Source: Erysipelotrichaceae bacterium (GTDB taxonomy: Bacteria > Bacillota_I > Bacilli_A > Erysipelotrichales > Erysipelotrichaceae). From it: 64,000 bases of DNA. Made by a program: the position numbers and the translations under genes. The notes below the pieces were generated by a model. It worked only from the letters and a program-made list of their open reading frames with translations. It was not told where the DNA came from and searched no databases. Of the stretch, positions 60,401 to 64,000 are shown in pieces; position 1 is the stretch's first letter; each line of letters starts with the position of its first letter. Location of the stretch: the NCBI GenBank assembly GCA_003543215.1, contig DPJD01000001.1, forward strand, positions 864,924 through 928,923, in the 5' to 3' direction.

Positions 60401-60650
60401 GGAGGATTTCTCTTTCTAACTCATCGATGCTTTTCTCACCCACAAAACGTTTGATCAAAACATCGTCGTGATAAACAAAATAAACAGGTAATATTTTCCC
60501 GACTTCCAAACCAACAAGCTTGTCTTCGTCAAAATCCAAGTCGATCATTTCAAAGTTGAGACTTGGATTTTTCTTCATCAATTCCTTGATGCGTTTTTTC
60601 ATCAATAAGCAGGCATGACACCACACCGCTGTCACAACTTTAATCTTCAT
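60390..60650 (-). CDS. Small thioredoxin-like protein
   Basis: An 86-residue cytoplasmic thioredoxin-fold protein starting MKIKVVTAVWCHACLLMKKR, with a CHAC active site and cis-proline region GKILPVYFVYHD. I chose ATG 60650 because the longer frame from 60692 lies inside the desulfurase gene. It is a natural electron donor for the overlapping CcdA-like protein or a carrier for sulfur from the cysteine desulfurase. Confidence 0.85.
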   Translation of the reverse strand: MKIKVVTAVWCHACLLMKKRIKELMKKNPSLNFEMIDLDFDEDKLVGLEVGKILPVYFVYHDDVLIKRFVGEKSIDELEREILHAD

Positions 60651-61749
60651 AAGGCATCCTCTCAATCGCTTCAACCAAGGCATCCAGTTCATCCAATGTC
60701 GTCAAATGCGAGAGACTGATGCGATAGGAACTTTGTGCACGTTCCATATCTTTTGTGATCGCATAGACCGATGCGGAATACTCATCTTGCCCGCAACAGG
60801 CACTTTTTGAACTCAGACAGATATCATAGGATGAAAAATAATCAATCCCCTTATCGGGACGCGTCTTTAAGATACTGATATTTACAATGTGGGGTAAAGA
60901 ATAGGCATTGGAATTGATTCGAACCCTCGGCATCGCATTCAACTTATCAATAAGATAAGTCTTCAGTTTAGAAATCTTATCAAAACGCTCTTTTTGATGA
61001 ATCATACTAAGCTCCAATGCTCTCACAAAAGCCGCAATCAGCGCTGTTTGTGGCGTTGAGGAACGATACGGACTCAAACTGTGTCCACCATGTAAGAGTG
61101 GAATGAAGCTGAGATCTTCTCTTCGATAAAGCAAGCCAATGCCCTTTGGTCCATAAATCTTATGCGCTGAGCAGCTGGCAAAATCCAAGGTATTCAAATC
61201 GATGGGTACCTTCCCCATCGCTTGTGTCACATCACTGTGAAAGAAAATCTTCGCATTACGACAAAGTGAGGCAATGGCATCAAGAGGTTGAAGGATACCC
61301 GTTTCACTGTTGACCGCAATCAAGGATACAAGCAAGGTGTCTTCACGTAATAAGCTTTTTAAATGGTTCAAATCAAATAAACCATCGTTTGTCGTTTCCA
61401 CAAAATCCACATCATAGCCTTGTGCTTCCAGAGCTGATACCGCCCCAATCAAAGAGGCATGTTCGATCATGGATGTGATGATGTGTTTCTTATGCGGATA
61501 CTTCAAAGCTAAACCTTTGAGAATCGTATTGTTTGCCTCTGTGGCGGATGAACAAAGAATCAAGTTATCTTTTTGGACATGCAAAAGCTCAGCCATTTGA
61601 CTGAGTTGTGTCTGTAAGAATGTCCAAGCCCTTTGACCCAAGATGTGGCTTGAGTTGGCGTTGGCAAACTGTTCTTGTTCAGTCCGTACCCAAACATTCA
61701 AAACACTTGGATCGATGGGTGTCGTCGCTGCATAGTCAAGATAGATCAT
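60640..61749 (-). CDS. Cysteine desulfurase (NifS/IscS-like)
   Basis: A 369-residue PLP enzyme. PLP Lys is in ASCSAHKIYGPKG, the cofactor-binding His in SMIEHASL, and the catalytic loop Cys in LSSKSACCGQDEY. It takes sulfur from cysteine for Fe-S clusters or thiolation. The partner genes are not IscU or a tRNA thiolase but two redox proteins, so the sulfur may go to another acceptor. The start is preceded by weak GATCTA; no IscR-like regulator is nearby. Confidence 0.9.
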   Translation of the reverse strand: MIYLDYAATTPIDPSVLNVWVRTEQEQFANANSSHILGQRAWTFLQTQLSQMAELLHVQKDNLILCSSATEANNTILKGLALKYPHKKHIITSMIEHASLIGAVSALEAQGYDVDFVETTNDGLFDLNHLKSLLREDTLLVSLIAVNSETGILQPLDAIASLCRNAKIFFHSDVTQAMGKVPIDLNTLDFASCSAHKIYGPKGIGLLYRREDLSFIPLLHGGHSLSPYRSSTPQTALIAAFVRALELSMIHQKERFDKISKLKTYLIDKLNAMPRVRINSNAYSLPHIVNISILKTRPDKGIDYFSSYDICLSSKSACCGQDEYSASVYAITKDMERAQSSYRISLSHLTTLDELDALVEAIERMPYED

Positions 61750-61789
61750 AGTTTTAGTTTAATCGAAAAATGTTTGTTGTGGTGAATTA

Positions 61790-62110
61790 CTATTCACAAA
61801 CAACCGCGGTACCACTTACGGTAACCATAAGCATGTTGTTGGCTTGACCTAAGACTTCATAATCGATGTCAACGCCTACGATGGCATTCGCTCCCATCGC
61901 AAGGGCTCTTGATTCCATTTCACGCAAGGCGGTTTCACGGGCTCCAATCAATTCCCCTTCATAGGAATTGGAACGTCCACCAAAGAAATTGGTCAGTCCT
62001 GCCGCAAAGTCTTTTACGAAATCGACGCCTGAGATGACCTCGCCAACGACGATGCCTTTATACGAAACAATCTTCTTACCTTCAATGCTTGGGGTTGTGG
62101 TGATGATCAT
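61790..62110 (-). CDS. YbjQ family protein
   Basis: A 106-residue YbjQ/heavy-metal-binding-like protein with the family core GEVISGVDFVKDFAAGL, EGELIGARETALREMESRALAMGANAIVGVDIDYE. It forms decamers in known structures; function unclear. ATG 62110 has AAAGGAGT before it. It overlaps the hflX end by 29 nt. Confidence 0.85.
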   Translation of the reverse strand: MIITTTPSIEGKKIVSYKGIVVGEVISGVDFVKDFAAGLTNFFGGRSNSYEGELIGARETALREMESRALAMGANAIVGVDIDYEVLGQANNMLMVTVSGTAVVCE

Positions 62111-63326
62111 AAGAACTCCTTTCAAAAGCTCTGTGTTCAGCTTTTAGTGTTGGATGATATTTCAATTGGATCCGATAGCCTTCATCTTCCTCGACTATGG
62201 CTTGGATGGTGTAATGTGCTTTGATGGATTCGAGCACTTCGCTTTGTTCAAAAGGTACGAATAACTCCATCAATGGACGTATCTCTAGCATTTTGCTTTT
62301 GATTCTATCGTACAAAAGATCGCAATTCGTTCCTTCTTTGGCACTGATGCATAAACCGCTGCACGGTCCCAGATCCATCTTATTATTCACTTCAATACGT
62401 GGTTTATCCAAAACCTCAAGTTCATTTAAGGTCTGAAGCGTCACTTCTTTTTCAAGATACCAATTCGCACTCGACGCATCATTCACATGAATGATCAGAT
62501 CGGCTTCTTGGACAACCTTCAGGGTTGAATGAAAAGCTTTAACCAAACTATGTGGCAAGCGACTGACAAAGCCAACCGTATCCAAGAATAGAACCGGTAG
62601 ACCATCGATCTCCCCATAGCGTGCAGATGGCGATAGACTCTCAAAGAGACGATCGTTGGCATTGACCTGTTTGACTTCTTTGCCAAACTTTTGATTCAAA
62701 CGATTCATCAAGGTGCTCTTCCCTGCATTGGTATATCCGACCAAGGCAATCGTGAAGATCGCATTGCGTTGTCTCAAGCGCGCTTGGACTTCGCGTTGTG
62801 CTTCAAGTTCCTTCAATTCACTCTCAGCCTTATGTAATTGACGTAGGGTGACCCTTTTTGCTAAAGCCAGGGCTTGTTCACCAGAACCACGATTACGCGC
62901 CCCACCCCCTTGTTCACGTCCTGAGGAGTGATGGGTCAGACTCATACGTGGGAGCAAATAGCTTAAACGTGCCACTTCGACTTGGAGCTTGGAAGCTCTG
63001 TCTTGTGCACGACTGCCAAAGATCGCAAGAATCAATTGGGTACGATCCCAAACCTCTACATTCAATGCTTCACTTAGATTGCGGTGCTGCGAAGGACTCA
63101 AGGCGTCGTTGGTAATCAAAAGATCCACATCCATGCTTTGCAAAGCCAATTGAACTTCCAAGAGCTTACCACTCTTTACATAATGACTCGCATTATTCTT
63201 AGCTTTCTGGAACAAACTGTAAAGACATTCCAAATCCGCTGCTTCCATCAAAGCTCTTGTTTCTTCCATCGACGCTTCAAAATCAAGATCCCCTTGGTCC
63301 AAGCCCAATAAAATCGCCTTAATCAA
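62082..63326 (-). CDS. hflX: GTPase HflX
   Basis: About 414 residues: an N-terminal ATP-binding HflX domain (KAILLGLDQGDLDFEASMEE), a linker with the glycine-rich GREQGGGARNRGSGEQ and coiled coil, then the GTPase (G1 GYTNAGKSTL, G3 DTVGF, G4 NKMD). It splits stalled ribosomes under stress. I place a TTG start at 63326 because it overlaps the murB stop, has GGAGTGG upstream and gives the usual N-terminus; the open frame extends to 63392. Confidence 0.9.
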   Translation of the reverse strand: MIKAILLGLDQGDLDFEASMEETRALMEAADLECLYSLFQKAKNNASHYVKSGKLLEVQLALQSMDVDLLITNDALSPSQHRNLSEALNVEVWDRTQLILAIFGSRAQDRASKLQVEVARLSYLLPRMSLTHHSSGREQGGGARNRGSGEQALALAKRVTLRQLHKAESELKELEAQREVQARLRQRNAIFTIALVGYTNAGKSTLMNRLNQKFGKEVKQVNANDRLFESLSPSARYGEIDGLPVLFLDTVGFVSRLPHSLVKAFHSTLKVVQEADLIIHVNDASSANWYLEKEVTLQTLNELEVLDKPRIEVNNKMDLGPCSGLCISAKEGTNCDLLYDRIKSKMLEIRPLMELFVPFEQSEVLESIKAHYTIQAIVEEDEGYRIQLKYHPTLKAEHRAFERSSYDHHHNPKH

Positions 63327-64000
63327 GAACGCGCCACTCCAATTCCAGATCCACATCAAAGCTCTTCTTAACCTCTTGTTTACACAAATCAATTAATGCC
63401 AAAACATCACTTTGTGTCGCTTGACCAAGATTGACGATGAAACCAGGATGCTTGAACGATATTTCCGCATTCCCAATCCGTTTGCCTCTTAAACCACACT
63501 CTTCAAACAACTTCCAGACAAATAAAGTTTTGCCGTCCTTCTGTGGACGTTTAAAAACACTCCCTGCATTGGGATAATTACGGGGTTGTTTACGATAACG
63601 TTCTTTTTTATACGAGATGACTTTCTCAATGTTTTCTAGCTCATCCCCACCCACATTCCTAAGTCCACAAGCTAAAATCGTTTCACTCGCTTTAAAGCCC
63701 GAATTGCGATAGGTAAAGAAATCCGCATCGGGTATGATTCGTTTCACTTCATCCAATTCATCATCATAGACATCCACCCAATGGACATATTGACCAATGG
63801 TGAATTCAAATTGCCCTGCATTCATGATCAAAGCACCACCGATCGTCCCCGGTATATCCTCCGCAAAGGCATAACCATCGATCGCATGTTCAATCGCAAA
63901 CCAAGTCAATTGGGATAAACTTACTCCAGCCTCAAGCACCAATTCTTCTTGTTCGATCCGGATATCATCCATATGTGTCGTCACAATAAAAACGACATCC
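63319..64000 (-). CDS. murB: UDP-N-acetylenolpyruvoylglucosamine reductase (5' end missing)
   Basis: The last 227 codons of murB; the frame is open to the window edge (DVVFIVTTHMDD continues upstream). It has the FAD-binding GYAFAEDIPGTIGGALIMNAGQ, the FFTYRNSGFK strand, PNAGSVFKRP with the catalytic Ser, and a C-terminal domain ending IGNAEISFKHPGFIVNLG. It makes UDP-N-acetylmuramate for peptidoglycan. Its stop overlaps the hflX start. Confidence 0.92.
   Translation of the reverse strand, partial: DVVFIVTTHMDDIRIEQEELVLEAGVSLSQLTWFAIEHAIDGYAFAEDIPGTIGGALIMNAGQFEFTIGQYVHWVDVYDDELDEVKRIIPDADFFTYRNSGFKASETILACGLRNVGGDELENIEKVISYKKERYRKQPRNYPNAGSVFKRPQKDGKTLFVWKLFEECGLRGKRIGNAEISFKHPGFIVNLGQATQSDVLALIDLCKQEVKKSFDVDLELEWRVLD

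Noticed and set aside
1..64000. Recoded TGA (tryptophan) as in Mollicutes
   Set aside because: TGA ends several genes cleanly at family-typical lengths and Trp is encoded by TGG.
1..64000. CRISPR array, prophage, insertion sequence or integrase
   Set aside because: No regularly spaced repeats, transposase, integrase or phage structural genes were found; the only long repeat is the VOC fragment pair.

Overview
The window looks like a chromosomal segment of an anaerobic, low-to-mid GC Bacillota, most likely an Erysipelotrichia-type Firmicute. The evidence is KtrAB, RNase HIII, MutS2, the short CysE and DUF3196 families, HrcA/CIRCE control, PyrR-type and CcpA-type sites, branched-chain amino acid fermentation by ferredoxin-linked enzymes, and secreted flavin reductases. 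TGA is used as a stop and TGG as Trp, so the code is standard. MurB, MurI and LspA indicate a walled cell. Most genes lie on the minus strand in tightly overlapping operons. I see no phage, insertion sequence or CRISPR array.

Region 1 (1-5400): a branched-chain amino acid oxidation unit. Leucine dehydrogenase makes 2-oxoacids, a three-subunit ferredoxin oxidoreductase (Vor) makes acyl-CoA, and Ptb plus Buk convert this to branched fatty acid and ATP. An unassigned P-loop ATPase is embedded in it. A near-consensus cre box covers the -35 of the second promoter.

Region 2 (5500-11400): a VOC-family gene, then a module with a secreted FAD reductase lipoprotein, an FMN-binding lipoprotein and a two-component system. 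The module is bracketed by a 179-bp direct repeat made from the tail of the VOC gene. Two more FMN-binding lipoproteins follow. All three FMN lipoprotein promoters carry a GTGA-N6-TCAC palindrome (Rex or Crp/Fnr-like). I read this as an extracellular or surface anaerobic respiration locus.

Region 3 (11400-17800): engB-lon-tig with a CIRCE operator exactly on the tig promoter, then a divergent pair of apparently leaderless genes, one encoding a membrane-anchored HIRAN-like protein.

Region 4 (17850-33700): tRNA-Arg, murI-uvrC-mutS2-cvpA, rnhC, lspA-rluD-gluP-comEB, an M42 peptidase, a dimeric dUTPase and a heterodimeric ABC exporter. Region 5 (33700-48060): Gx transporter and NusG-II-like proteins downstream of rocF-glpK, KtrAB, an OsmC protein, a FAD protein, purA, groESL with CIRCE, cysE, mrp, and uraA behind a PyrR-type attenuator.

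Region 6 (48060-64000): tandem O-antigen-ligase-like proteins, small membrane proteins, two hydrolases, tRNA-Ala, two HAD phosphatases, an RlmCD-like methyltransferase, a degenerate pyrophosphatase-like protein, a DnaQ-like exonuclease, TSUP, MscL, a cysteine desulfurase plus thioredoxin plus CcdA-like operon, YbjQ, HflX and a MurB cut by the window end. No stretch longer than about 300 bases lacks a feature; the longest gap (10225-10527) holds the second repeat copy.
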